Below are positions 53,942-62,789 of a stretch of 64,000 nucleotides of DNA, one piece after another. This DNA is from Mycobacterium sp. JS623 (lineage in GTDB: Bacteria > Actinomycetota > Actinomycetes > Mycobacteriales > Mycobacteriaceae). Each line of letters opens with the position of its first letter. The first letter of the stretch is position 1. The notes under the pieces are model-generated. The model had not been told where the DNA came from. It did no database searches and saw only the letters and a program-made list of their open reading frames with translations. The stretch spans positions 2,294,001 to 2,358,000 of the forward strand of contig NC_019966.1 of NCBI RefSeq assembly GCF_000328565.1, given 5' to 3'. Position numbers and translations under genes: made by a program.

Positions 53942-54642
53942 CGGATCGAGTCGCTCTGGTGACCGGCGCCGCGCGGGGGCAAGGCGCGGCGATTGTCAAG
54001 CGGTTGCAGAAGGACGGATTCCATATCGCCGCTTGCGATCCGATGGCTGAGGACATTGAGGCAAGCGACGAGGTGATTGCGATACCGCTCGATGTGACCG
54101 ACGCCGACCAATGGGCCACGGCGGTCGCAACGACGGTCGAACGGTTGGGTGCGTTGAGCACTCTGGTGAACAACGCCGGGGTGCTACACCGGGCATCGCT
54201 GGCTGACGAAACCGCCGTAGGCTTCGAGGGAAGCTGGCGCGTCAACTGCTTCGGCCCGTTCCTCGGTATTCAGACCGCGTTGCCGCACCTGATCGTCGCC
54301 GAAGGTGCGTCCATCGTCAACACCTGCAGCACAGGCGCCATCCGGCCTTTCCCGAACCACGCCGCCTACGGGTCATCGAAGTGGGCGCTGCGTGGGCTAA
54401 CGCAGATCGCAGCGGCAGAATTAGCCGCATCCGGCATCAGGGTGAACGCGGTGTTCCCCGGACCGATCGCCACGCCGATGCTTGACGATGTCACCCAAAG
54501 CAGGCTCACCGCCACGTTCGGTCGCCTCGGCGAACCGGTGGAGGTCGCGAACGTGGTCGCGTTCCTGGTGTCCGACCATGCGTCGTTCATGACGGGGGCG
54601 GAGCTTGTGGTGGACGGAGGGCAATGCCTGCGAATGGGCTGA
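53938..54642 (+). CDS. Short-chain dehydrogenase/reductase
   Basis: The 234-residue classical SDR has TGAARGQGAAIV, NNAG, the catalytic Ser in NTCSTGAI and YGSSK with Tyr/Lys, then RVNAVFPGPIATPM. It would oxidise or reduce a ring alcohol/ketone with NAD(P). The 3' end overlaps the BVMO start by 19 bp. Confidence 0.92.
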   Translation: MTDRVALVTGAARGQGAAIVKRLQKDGFHIAACDPMAEDIEASDEVIAIPLDVTDADQWATAVATTVERLGALSTLVNNAGVLHRASLADETAVGFEGSWRVNCFGPFLGIQTALPHLIVAEGASIVNTCSTGAIRPFPNHAAYGSSKWALRGLTQIAAAELAASGIRVNAVFPGPIATPMLDDVTQSRLTATFGRLGEPVEVANVVAFLVSDHASFMTGAELVVDGGQCLRMG

Positions 54643-56138
54643 GCCCGTCGGTCGGCATCATCGGCGCGGGTCCTGGCGGGCTGGCGCTGGGTATTTTCCT
54701 GCGCAAGGCCGGCTTTCGCGACTTCACCATCTTCGACAGGGAAGACGGAGTCGGCGGCACCTGGCGGATCAATACGTATCCGGGTCTGGCCTGCGATGTG
54801 AAATCGCATCTGTACTCCTACTCGTTTGACCTCAACGCGAACTGGTCGCGGATGTGGTCCGGGCAGCGCGAGATCCTGGAGTACTTCGAGCAGTGTGCGC
54901 GCCGCTACGAGCTCGCGCCGAATCTCAAATTGAACACCGAAATCACTGCTGCCCATTGGGATGGCACGGCATGGCGGCTGACCACCAGCGCCCGGGAGGT
55001 GTACACCTTCGATGTCGTGGTGTCGGCCATCGGCCTGTTCACCCAGCCGGTGCTGCCCGACCTCATCGAAGAGGAGACGTTCACCGGCAAGCTGATGCAC
55101 ACCGCGCGGTGGGATCACTCCGTCGATCTGCGGGGTGCACGCGTGGCGGTGCTCGGCACGGGGTCGACTGCGGCGCAGCTAGTGCCGGAGGTCGCCAAGG
55201 TGGCGAAGAAGGTCTATTCGGTGCAGCGGTCGCCGACGTGGATTCTGCCGAAACCGGATCGACCCTACACCGATCGGGAGAAGTGGCTCTTCCGTCGTAT
55301 TCCGTTCGCCAAGAAGGTCTATCGAACACGGCTATGGTTGCGCAGCGAGTCGAATATCTCGGTGATCGAGAACGGCAGCGACAAGACGCAGGAGTTCAAG
55401 GACATCGCGCTGCACCTGCTGGAAACTACGGTCCCCGATGAAGACCTGCGCCGCAAGCTGACTCCGGACCATCCGTTCGGTTGCAAGCGGCTGGTCTTCG
55501 CGACGGACTACTTGCATTCGTTGACGCAGCCACACGTTGAGGTGGTGTCCAGTCCGGCACGGTCGCTACGGGCCCGGTCGTTGCTCACGGATGACGGTAC
55601 CGAACTCGAGGTGGACGTCGTGTTGTGTGCCACGGGGTATGCGGCGGCAGACTACCTCGGCCAGATCGACGTCACCGGCGAGCGCGGGGTGACGCTGCGG
55701 GAGACGTGGAGTGATGGGGCATACGCGTATCTCGGCATGGCGGTTCCTGGCTTTCCCAATTTCTTCATGCTCTACGGGCCCAACACGAACGTCGGCTCCA
55801 ACAGCGTGATCTTCATGCTGGAGGCGCAGGCGCATTACATTGTGCGCGCGCTGAAGTACATGCGGCGCAAGCGTAAGCGCTATGTCGCTGTTCGGCCGGC
55901 AGCGATGGCGGACTTCCTCGCCAAGATCGACCGATGGATGGAGGGCACCGTGTGGCTTACCCGGTGCAGCAACTACTTCCGCGCCGCCAACGGTCGAGTG
56001 GTCACCCAGTGGCCGCGCAGTGCGCGGGCGTTCTGGGGGATGACCCGTCGATTTCGGCCTGCGGACTACACCTTTGACCCCGCCACCGAGAAGCAGCCCC
56101 TGGAGCAGGTGAACGCCTCGTGCTTTCCGACCGTTTAG
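54624..56138 (+). CDS. Baeyer-Villiger-type flavin monooxygenase
   Basis: The 504-residue protein has the FAD Rossmann motif IIGAGPGGLALG, the NADPH motif VLGTGSTAAQ and the BVMO fingerprint F-x-G-x3-H-x3-W-D as FTGKLMHTARWD. It would insert oxygen next to a ketone to make an ester or lactone, which the SMP-30 lactonase or alpha/beta hydrolase could open. ATG 54624 overlaps the SDR gene. The 3' end overlaps the hydrolase start by 19 bp. Confidence 0.9.
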   Translation: MPANGLSPSVGIIGAGPGGLALGIFLRKAGFRDFTIFDREDGVGGTWRINTYPGLACDVKSHLYSYSFDLNANWSRMWSGQREILEYFEQCARRYELAPNLKLNTEITAAHWDGTAWRLTTSAREVYTFDVVVSAIGLFTQPVLPDLIEEETFTGKLMHTARWDHSVDLRGARVAVLGTGSTAAQLVPEVAKVAKKVYSVQRSPTWILPKPDRPYTDREKWLFRRIPFAKKVYRTRLWLRSESNISVIENGSDKTQEFKDIALHLLETTVPDEDLRRKLTPDHPFGCKRLVFATDYLHSLTQPHVEVVSSPARSLRARSLLTDDGTELEVDVVLCATGYAAADYLGQIDVTGERGVTLRETWSDGAYAYLGMAVPGFPNFFMLYGPNTNVGSNSVIFMLEAQAHYIVRALKYMRRKRKRYVAVRPAAMADFLAKIDRWMEGTVWLTRCSNYFRAANGRVVTQWPRSARAFWGMTRRFRPADYTFDPATEKQPLEQVNASCFPTV

Positions 56139-57055
56139 ACCCGGCGCTGCGGCAATTCGCCACAGCGCGCACCGACCTGTCGCCAAGCCTACTCGGCGTG
56201 GTCCGTGATTCGCTGAACCAGCGCCGCGCCGAAGCTGCTCGCGGCGTCAACACGGTCGGCGTCGAGATCGAAAACCGCGAGGTTGGCGCGATTCCAGTCC
56301 GGATCTACCGTGGAGCTCCGGCACCGTCGCCGGCGTTGATCTATTGCCACTCAGGGGCTTTCGTAATGGGAAACCTCGATACCGATCACCGCCAGTGTGT
56401 GGAGTTCGCACGACGCGGCGGGTGCACGGTGATCTCCGTCGACTATCGGTTGGCGCCGGAACATCCATATCCCGCCGGCCTCGACGATGCGGCGACGGTG
56501 CTGGACTGGGTCGCGGTCAAGGGTTCGAACATGGGAATCGACAACGCTCGGCTGGCAGTCGGGGGCAGCAGTGCGGGGGCGGCTCTGGCGGCGCTGCTCG
56601 CTCAGCGTGCCGTTGACGGGACCGCGCCGCCAGTCGTGTTTCAGCTGCTGCATCAGCCGGTGCTCGATGATCGCCCGATGCCGTCGAAGGACGAATTCGT
56701 CACCACGCCGGGATTCGATCGGTTAGCGGTGTCGCAGATGTGGCGGCACTATTCGGCCGGCGAATCGATATCCGCCGATGCGGTTCCCGCGCGGGCTGAT
56801 GAATTGCATGATCTCGCAGGCGCATTCATCTCGTGTTCGGAGTTGGATCCGTTGAGGGATGAGGCCGTGGATTACGCGCTGCGGCTGATGTGGGCCGGCG
56901 TCGCCACCGAGCTACACGTCTTTCCCGGAACGTGCCACGGGTTTGATTCACTGCTTCCGGAGTGGGAGACGAGCCAACAACTGTTTGAACTCCAGGCGGC
57001 CGCTCTGCGACAAGCATTCCACGATAGGGAATTGAGTTGGATTTCGCACGTGTAG
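56120..57055 (+). CDS. Alpha/beta hydrolase, hormone-sensitive-lipase type
   Basis: The 311-residue hydrolase has an oxyanion motif HSGAF (variant of HGGGF), nucleophile elbow GGSSAGAA, acid in SELDPLRDE and His in GTCHGFDS. It belongs to the HSL/esterase group and would hydrolyse the ester or lactone formed by the Baeyer-Villiger enzyme. GTG 56120 overlaps the BVMO; its stop overlaps the ACAD start by 19 bp. Confidence 0.9.
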   Translation: MLSDRLDPALRQFATARTDLSPSLLGVVRDSLNQRRAEAARGVNTVGVEIENREVGAIPVRIYRGAPAPSPALIYCHSGAFVMGNLDTDHRQCVEFARRGGCTVISVDYRLAPEHPYPAGLDDAATVLDWVAVKGSNMGIDNARLAVGGSSAGAALAALLAQRAVDGTAPPVVFQLLHQPVLDDRPMPSKDEFVTTPGFDRLAVSQMWRHYSAGESISADAVPARADELHDLAGAFISCSELDPLRDEAVDYALRLMWAGVATELHVFPGTCHGFDSLLPEWETSQQLFELQAAALRQAFHDRELSWISHV

Positions 57056-58152
57056 AACTGTCGGCCGAGGACCAGGCCTTCCGCGACGAGCTGCGAGCGT
57101 TCCTGCACAGGATCGTCACCGACGAAGTCATCGCCCGGGACCGCCGGACGGGGGAGAACTTCGACGAAGGTGTGCATCTGGCGTTGGGTGAGGCCGGATA
57201 TCTGGCGTCTGACTTCAAAGACGAGGCCGACGGCGGCTTCAGTCGGCTCCGGCGAAGGATCTGGAATCTGGAACTCGGACGCGCGCATACGCCGTGGTTT
57301 CACTGGGGGACGACGGCGATGGTGGCGCGTGCGGTCGAGCAGTATGGCTCGCCAGACCTCCAGGCGGAAGTCATGCCGAAGGTGCTCTCGGGTCAGTTCC
57401 GGCTGTGCCTCGGCTACACCGAACCGGAGGGTGGTTCAGATGTTGCGACGTGCAAGACCCGGGCGGTGCGCGATGGTGATGGCTGGATTATCAATGGGTC
57501 CAAGATGTTCACGTCCAACGCGCAAAACGCCCAGTACGTGTACCTGATCACCAACACCGACCCGGACGCGCCGAAACATCAGAGCCTGACCATGTTTCTG
57601 GTTCCGCTCGACAGACCGGGCGTCGAGATCCAACCTCTGCGCACCGTCGACGGCGATCGCACCAACATCACCTATTACAGCGATGTGCGCATCGAGGACA
57701 GATATCGCATCGGTGACGTCAATCGCGGGTGGACCGTCCTGCGGGATGCACTCAACGATGAGCACGGCACGGTCGAGCGTGAGGACGACGGCCTGCAGAA
57801 GCTGGCCGCCATGACCGAACATCTGCTGTTGTTCGCCGAAGCCGTCGACAATGTGGCGGCCCGAGCGGGCAGTGACGACGCCGTGAAGTATCGCCTCGGC
57901 CGCAGCATAGCCAGGATGGAAGCGGCGATGAGCACTCCCGACATGTTCGGCCGCGTCGCCATCGCGCAGACCATGCGCGATGGCGCACCGGAATTGATGG
58001 ATGTATTGGGAACGGCGTCAAGCATTTCCGGCGAGGCGGCGGAATACATCTTCCGGCTCGCGGGGCCGACGGGCATCTATGGCGGCACCCTGGAGGTGTT
58101 CCGCAACATGATCGCTCAGCACGCGCTGGGCCTGGGGCGGCCGAAGACCTAG
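57037..58152 (+). CDS. Acyl-CoA dehydrogenase of the island
   Basis: The 371-residue ACAD has LGYTEPEGGSDVATCKTRAV, INGSKMFTSNAQNAQYVYLI and the C-terminal GIYGGTLEVFRNMIAQHALG. The C-terminal pattern resembles the subunits of steroid-type FadE enzymes, some of which work as heteromers; no partner is adjacent. It starts with TTG 57037, overlapping the hydrolase. It would desaturate the acyl-CoA after ring opening. Confidence 0.9.
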   Translation: MDFARVELSAEDQAFRDELRAFLHRIVTDEVIARDRRTGENFDEGVHLALGEAGYLASDFKDEADGGFSRLRRRIWNLELGRAHTPWFHWGTTAMVARAVEQYGSPDLQAEVMPKVLSGQFRLCLGYTEPEGGSDVATCKTRAVRDGDGWIINGSKMFTSNAQNAQYVYLITNTDPDAPKHQSLTMFLVPLDRPGVEIQPLRTVDGDRTNITYYSDVRIEDRYRIGDVNRGWTVLRDALNDEHGTVEREDDGLQKLAAMTEHLLLFAEAVDNVAARAGSDDAVKYRLGRSIARMEAAMSTPDMFGRVAIAQTMRDGAPELMDVLGTASSISGEAAEYIFRLAGPTGIYGGTLEVFRNMIAQHALGLGRPKT

Positions 58153-58153
58153 G

Positions 58154-58215
58154 CTCGTTTTTGCCGTGAGAGTCGTGGTGGGTCGGGTATCCACAGCCCT
58201 CAGTGCAAAATTGAG
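58154..58215. terminator. 62-bp imperfect hairpin between ACAD and LLM genes
   Basis: CTCGTTTTTGCCGTGAG ... (58154-58178) pairs with the segment 58191-58215 ending CAGTGCAAAATTGAG at 18 of 25 positions. It separates two convergent genes, the same setting and size as the other hairpins, but its arm sequence is different. Confidence 0.45.
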
Positions 58216-58220
58216 GCCAG

Positions 58221-59153
58221 CTAAAGCTGAGCGATCACCTCTGAGGCCAGCAGGTCGAGGGTCTCGTCCGAGCCGCGGTCGTGGGTGAACAACACGATCT
58301 GGCCGAAGCCGAGCTCCGTCAACTCGTGCAGACGGTCCACGATGGCCGGCGGCGTGCCGATCAGGCCACCTTCCTTGAGACCGAATGCCGGTACCCCAAA
58401 CCGCTTTTCGGCGAGCCTCCGCACGGCAGGCAGCGCTGCATCGTCGGGTGCCAGGGCCATCACCGCCTCGATCGACAGCACGATGCTCGACGGGTCGCGG
58501 TCGATCTGCTCACAGATCGACCGCAGCACCGAAACCTTGTGCTCGAGTTCTCCGAGCGCGTAGGTGGGTATGTTCCACACGTCGGCGTACCGTGCCACCA
58601 GAGGCAGCGTGTACTTCTCGCCGACACCGCCCACGACGATCGGTGGCCGCGGCTGCTGGACCGGCCCCGGCTTGATCGGCATATCGTGGACGGTGAAATG
58701 CTTTCCGGTGAAATCGATTACCTCGTTAGAGAACGCCTGCTGGAGGATCTCCAACGTCTCACCCAGCTTTTCGGAACGCTCACGAAAGGTGCCCCAGTCC
58801 AGCCCGACGCGCTGATGTTCGTCTTCGATCGAACCGCTGCCAATGCCGAGTTGCAGCCGACCCGCCGATATCTGATCGAGCGTCGTGGCCATCTTCGCCA
58901 AGACCGCAGGATGTCGGAATTGGTTGCACAACACCATATGTCCGACCTGGATGCGCTTGGTACGGCTGAGCAGTGCAGTGGCCAACGTCCACGCTTCCAT
59001 CGACGGGTAGTCGGGTGCGCCTGGGCCATACAAGTGGTCGTAGAGCCACAACGAGTCGATGCCGAGGTCGTCGCACCGCTGTGCGCGGTGCAGGATCTGC
59101 TCATAGGTGAAGCCCGTCTGGGGCAGGTAGACGCCGATCTCGGGCTTGCTCAT
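58221..59153 (-). CDS. F420-dependent LLM-class oxidoreductase 1
   Basis: The 310-residue protein is a luciferase-like TIM-barrel enzyme: EIGVYLPQTGFTYEQILHRA, LWLYDHLYGPG, GIGSGSIEDEHQRVGLDWG and PIVVGGVGEKYTLPLVARYA. In mycobacteria this group mostly uses cofactor F420. ATG 59153 overlaps the MaoC stop; a longer in-frame reading lies inside MaoC. It may reduce or oxidise a ketone, enone or acyl intermediate. Confidence 0.87.
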   Translation of the reverse strand: MSKPEIGVYLPQTGFTYEQILHRAQRCDDLGIDSLWLYDHLYGPGAPDYPSMEAWTLATALLSRTKRIQVGHMVLCNQFRHPAVLAKMATTLDQISAGRLQLGIGSGSIEDEHQRVGLDWGTFRERSEKLGETLEILQQAFSNEVIDFTGKHFTVHDMPIKPGPVQQPRPPIVVGGVGEKYTLPLVARYADVWNIPTYALGELEHKVSVLRSICEQIDRDPSSIVLSIEAVMALAPDDAALPAVRRLAEKRFGVPAFGLKEGGLIGTPPAIVDRLHELTELGFGQIVLFTHDRGSDETLDLLASEVIAQL

Positions 59154-59986
59154 GGCCGCAGTTCCAATCTTCCGTGGGTGATGGTGGGCGTGCCGTTGGC
59201 AAGCGCTTCGAAAGCAATTGAATTGTCTTTGATACCAAAGGCGTTCACCGTCAGGTGGGAGTCCAGCGGTGTCGGCGAGGCGAATCGGACTGCTACCCGC
59301 CGAACGCTCGCGGGGTCGTCGACGCCGAGCAGGTCGAGCAGTAGGTGGGTGGTGATCCCCATCGTGCACAGCCCGTGGGTGAACACAAAGTCGAAACCCG
59401 CGGCCCGCGCCACGTCGATGTCGAAGTGATGCGCCGCCCAGTCGCCGGAGACCTCGGCATAGCGATGTGCTACGTCCTCGTCGATGTGCTGGCGCGCAGT
59501 TCCGAGGGACCGGGCGCGCGCATCACCGGGGAATCGGTGATCGGCCGGCATCGTCCCGAGGTCTGCGACGCCGTGCAGGCCGAGCAGCACCATGGTCCAC
59601 CACTGCTCGACCGCGACCGCGTCGTCGGCGCCGACCTGTTCGAACTGCACGACAATCTGGGTGCCCGCCCGCGACGTCCGCACCGCCGAGAGCCACGACG
59701 ACGTATCGAGTCGCTCGCCGGGCACAAGTGGCCGATGAATCACGATGTCGTGCTCACCGTGCACGCCACCGCGGATGCGCTGCCATACCGCCTCGGGCAC
59801 GTCGGCGCGAGCGGCCTCCTGCGGTTCGAAGATCAGGATCGCCGGAAAAACGGCAGGCACGGCGCGACCATCGAGCACCGCCGCGGTCCGATCTCCGGTG
59901 GCTGCTGCGTAGGCCGCGATGGCCTCGGGCGCGAGGGCACCAGGAAAAGGGCCGTGCCGGGCGGGCGCCAACACCAACTCGCTCAT
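59150..59986 (-). CDS. MaoC-like enoyl-CoA hydratase, double hotdog
   Basis: The 278-residue protein has two hotdog halves. The second contains the hydratase-2 motif YAEVSGDWAAHHFDIDVARA with Asp and His kept and the usual Asn-Pro replaced by Ala-Ala. It would hydrate the enoyl-CoA made by the ACAD. Start ATG 59986. It is translationally coupled to LLM 1 and divergent from LLM 2. Confidence 0.85.
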   Translation of the reverse strand: MSELVLAPARHGPFPGALAPEAIAAYAAATGDRTAAVLDGRAVPAVFPAILIFEPQEAARADVPEAVWQRIRGGVHGEHDIVIHRPLVPGERLDTSSWLSAVRTSRAGTQIVVQFEQVGADDAVAVEQWWTMVLLGLHGVADLGTMPADHRFPGDARARSLGTARQHIDEDVAHRYAEVSGDWAAHHFDIDVARAAGFDFVFTHGLCTMGITTHLLLDLLGVDDPASVRRVAVRFASPTPLDSHLTVNAFGIKDNSIAFEALANGTPTITHGRLELRP

Positions 59987-60089
59987 GGCCCGTGACCTCT
60001 TCTAACGCTGGAACCCTGTACTTTCCGTCGTTCGCATGGTAACGACATTCTCAGAAATCGAGAAGATTGTTCTGAAGCGGAGTGCCTAC

Positions 60090-61007
60090 ATGCGGTTCAC
60101 GTTCACCCACCCGATGCACAGCCATCCGTACAACCCGGAGTTGGTGACTGGCTCGGGCATCGCAACGGTCGCGGCGGCAGCCGAGGCGGCGGGGTTCGAC
60201 GGGTTCGGTTTCACCGACCATCCGGCGCCGACCCAGCGGTGGCTGGAGTCGGGCGGACACGATGCGCTGGACCCCTTCGTAGCGATGGGATACGCCGCGG
60301 CGCGGACGACGACGCTGCGCCTGATCCCCAACATCGTGGTGTTGCCGTACCGGAATCCGTTCGTGGTGGCCAAGGCCAGCGCGACGCTGGATTTGTTGTC
60401 CGAGGGCAGGTTCATCCTCGGCGTCGGCGTGGGCTACTTGAAACGCGAATTCACCGCGGTGGGCGTTAACTTCGACGAACGGGGTCAGTTGTTCGACGAG
60501 GCGCTGGAAGTGATCCGCGGAATCTGGACAACCGATGACTTCTCCTATGAGGGAACGCATTTCACCGCAAGCGGCATCACCGCCCATCCGCGGCCGGTGA
60601 GCCAACCGCATCCGCCGATCTGGATCGGCGGCAACACCGCTGCCGCGCGTCGGCGGGTGACCACCCACGGCGACGGCTGGTGCCCGTTCCCTGCGCCCGC
60701 AATGCTCGCCCAAACCGCGCGCACAGCCGAGATGAGCTCCGAAACTCTGGGTGGCGGTATCGATGACCTGCGCCGCCGACTGGAGGCCGCGGGGCGGGAT
60801 CCGTCCGACATCGACATCAGCTTCACCAATTCCGAGGGCGGCAGCCCGGGCGCCGAGGACTTCAACGCCGACGCCTACCTGAGCGGGTTGGAAAAGCTTG
60901 CGGCGCTTGGCGTTACCTGGCTGCAGGTCGGACTGCCGGGTGACAGCCTCGCGCACGTGTTGGAGACGATCGAGCGCTTCGGCAAGTCAGTGATTGAAGC
61001 CGCTTAG
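60090..61007 (+). CDS. F420-dependent LLM-class oxidoreductase 2
   Basis: The 305-residue LLM protein has TGSGIATVAAAAEAAGFDGF, GVGVGYLKREFTAVGVNFDE, RPVSQPHPPIWIGGNTAAAR and a C-terminal TIM-barrel end. It belongs to the TIGR03619-like F420 group. ATG 60090 is chosen as the first residue of similarity; an upstream ATG at 60036 would add 18 residues. Its promoter faces that of MaoC. Its stop overlaps a small leftward ORF by 4 bp. Confidence 0.87.
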   Translation: MRFTFTHPMHSHPYNPELVTGSGIATVAAAAEAAGFDGFGFTDHPAPTQRWLESGGHDALDPFVAMGYAAARTTTLRLIPNIVVLPYRNPFVVAKASATLDLLSEGRFILGVGVGYLKREFTAVGVNFDERGQLFDEALEVIRGIWTTDDFSYEGTHFTASGITAHPRPVSQPHPPIWIGGNTAAARRRVTTHGDGWCPFPAPAMLAQTARTAEMSSETLGGGIDDLRRRLEAAGRDPSDIDISFTNSEGGSPGAEDFNADAYLSGLEKLAALGVTWLQVGLPGDSLAHVLETIERFGKSVIEAA

Positions 61008-61165
61008 CGAAAGCTTGCAGGGTCAGGGGCGTCCCACGCGACCGAAGAGGATCCCCAATGGGTCAGCTCGCTTGCGCCCTCGTTGGCGTACAGGTGAGGC
61101 GGCGGCGTGGCGAACGTCGCATACGGCCGGCAGCGAATCACGAGCCTGTCCTCGCGTTCGGCCAT
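61004..61165 (-). CDS. Small hypothetical protein, 53 residues
   Basis: An ATG at 61165 opens 53 codons: MAEREDRLVIRCRPYATFAT, PPPHLYANEGASELTHWGSS, SVAWDAPDPASFR. The composition and balanced residue use look coding rather than random. It starts 13 bp after the DoxX stop on the same strand and its stop touches the LLM 2 stop. I do not recognise a family. It could be the last gene of the P450-DoxX operon or a fragment. Confidence 0.35.
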   Translation of the reverse strand: MAEREDRLVIRCRPYATFATPPPHLYANEGASELTHWGSSSVAWDAPDPASFR

Positions 61166-61178
61166 TCCATTGGAAGGT

Positions 61179-61556
61179 TTACAGGTTCGGTAAGGGCGCG
61201 GCGCCGGGTGCCCCGGCGGCCAGCGCGATAACCGCGACGGAAGCTGCCGCGGTCAGAACGGCAGGAAGCACAGCCGCGACGTTGTCCTTGGCTTTGACGT
61301 GGTAACCCACAGCGCCGCACATGAGAACGCATACCGCGGCGGCGGTCACAAAGGACAATGCTGGGAAGGTGATTCCAAGCAGAAAACCGACAGCGGCAGA
61401 GACTTCTGCCAAGCCGATCATCCGGTGCAGCGCAACACTAATGCCCAGGTGCTCGGCGCTGGCGCGAACAACGCTGAGGTGGAAAACCTTTGGTGCTCCG
61501 GTGACGGCCATCTCCAACGCCAGCAGGACGGATAGAACGATGAACGCGATATGCAC
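61179..61556 (-). CDS. DoxX-like four-helix membrane protein
   Basis: The 125-residue protein has four hydrophobic helices and the DoxX-like motifs GAPKVFHL near the N-terminus and HRMIGLAEVSAAVGFLLGIT. DoxX-family proteins are inner-membrane proteins linked to redox or detoxification in actinobacteria. It follows the third P450 by 31 bp. Confidence 0.8.
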   Translation of the reverse strand: MHIAFIVLSVLLALEMAVTGAPKVFHLSVVRASAEHLGISVALHRMIGLAEVSAAVGFLLGITFPALSFVTAAAVCVLMCGAVGYHVKAKDNVAAVLPAVLTAAASVAVIALAAGAPGAAPLPNL

Positions 61557-61587
61557 GAGACCCCAATGGTCGGTAATCGGCTGATCG

Positions 61588-62778
61588 CTATGCGGCGATC
61601 AACTTGAGGGGAAGGTGTTCATGGCGGTGGATGATGTTGTTGATCGCCCATGTCGGTGTGCCACTGACTTCGATCCGGTCGACCCGGTCGATCAGTGCAC
61701 GCAGGACGGCGGTCGTTTCCAAGCGCGCCAAACCCTGACCTGCGCAGGCATGAGCCCCTTGGCCGAAGCCGATCTGCCGACCGGCGTCGCGGCGGATATC
61801 GAACACATCGGGCTCGTCCCACTCGCGTTCATCGCGATTAGCCGAGGCGTACATCACCAGGACCCGGGCGCCGGGCGGGATTGTGACACCGCCGATTTCG
61901 GTCTGCTGGGCCACGCAACGCGCGAATGCCCGCAACGGTGGTTCGTACCGGACGACTTCATTGATGGCGTTCGGCATGAGTTCCGGTTCGTCTTTGAGTA
62001 GCTGCCACTGCTCAGGGTGCCTGGCGAACAAGTACAGCGCATTGCTGATGGCGCTCATGGTGGTGTCAATCGACGGGGCGAGATAGTCGACCATCAGCGG
62101 GGAACATTCGCGGTGCGTCAGCTTGCCTTCGTCGGCGGCGATCAGCAGTTCGTCCGCCATGCTGCCCGCGATTACGTTGCGCTCGCGCACCACGCGGCGG
62201 GCGAAGCTCAGCATGCGTAGCGCGCCAGGCATGGCTTTGATCGCTTGCCAATTCAGCGGGCCAAGGACATCGAAGGTGGCTCCGCCCCATTCAATGAGGT
62301 GGTCGCGTTGGTCGCGAGGCCAGCCGATGAGATCCGGGACGATGGCCAGCGGTAAGGCGGCCGCGAGGTCGTTGACGCCGTCGATCTCACTTTTGTTCAG
62401 TGCGGCGTCGACCACAGCGGCGGCCGTCGCGTCGACGCTGTCGCTGATCGCCCGCAGTGCGCGCGGCAGCATCCGATGCGCGAGGCGCTTGCGTCGCTGC
62501 TCGTGTTCGGTCCCATCGCTATTGAGGGTCGTTCCCCGCGCCAGGCGGTTGGTGACCGGGTTGAGCCCGACCCCGCTGCCCGACAGAAATGTCTTGTCAT
62601 CACGAAGCACGGTCTTGCACTCCGTGTAGCGAGGCAGCGCGTACACCTTCTGTTTCGCCAACCACACCACCGGACCGAGGTCGCGCATCCGTTGATAGTG
62701 GGGGTAGGGATCGATGATCGCGTCGACCGAATAGATGTCTGCTGTGTAGACCGGGATGCCTGCCGGTTTGCGACGCAT
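61588..62778 (-). CDS. Cytochrome P450 (island P450 3)
   Basis: The 396-residue P450 has ExxR in NEVVRYEPP and the haem loop FGQGAHACAGQGLAR. The I-helix reads APSIDTT: the acid and Thr pair are kept but the usual Gly before them is replaced by Ser. It is most like the P450s clustered with aromatic or terpenoid oxygenases. ATG 62778 has GGAG upstream. It follows the FAD hydroxylase by 11 bp, and no dedicated ferredoxin is beside it. Confidence 0.9.
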   Translation of the reverse strand: MRRKPAGIPVYTADIYSVDAIIDPYPHYQRMRDLGPVVWLAKQKVYALPRYTECKTVLRDDKTFLSGSGVGLNPVTNRLARGTTLNSDGTEHEQRRKRLAHRMLPRALRAISDSVDATAAAVVDAALNKSEIDGVNDLAAALPLAIVPDLIGWPRDQRDHLIEWGGATFDVLGPLNWQAIKAMPGALRMLSFARRVVRERNVIAGSMADELLIAADEGKLTHRECSPLMVDYLAPSIDTTMSAISNALYLFARHPEQWQLLKDEPELMPNAINEVVRYEPPLRAFARCVAQQTEIGGVTIPPGARVLVMYASANRDEREWDEPDVFDIRRDAGRQIGFGQGAHACAGQGLARLETTAVLRALIDRVDRIEVSGTPTWAINNIIHRHEHLPLKLIAA

Positions 62779-62789
62779 TTGGTCTCCTC

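Noticed and set aside
58281..59429. 382-codon + strand open frame
   Set aside because: Antisense to LLM 1 and MaoC; peptide composition is not protein-like.
61178..61203. TTTACA near the DoxX stop as a fifth island operator
   Set aside because: It lacks TGTCAC or TGTAAG at the fixed distance of 20 and lies inside a coding end.
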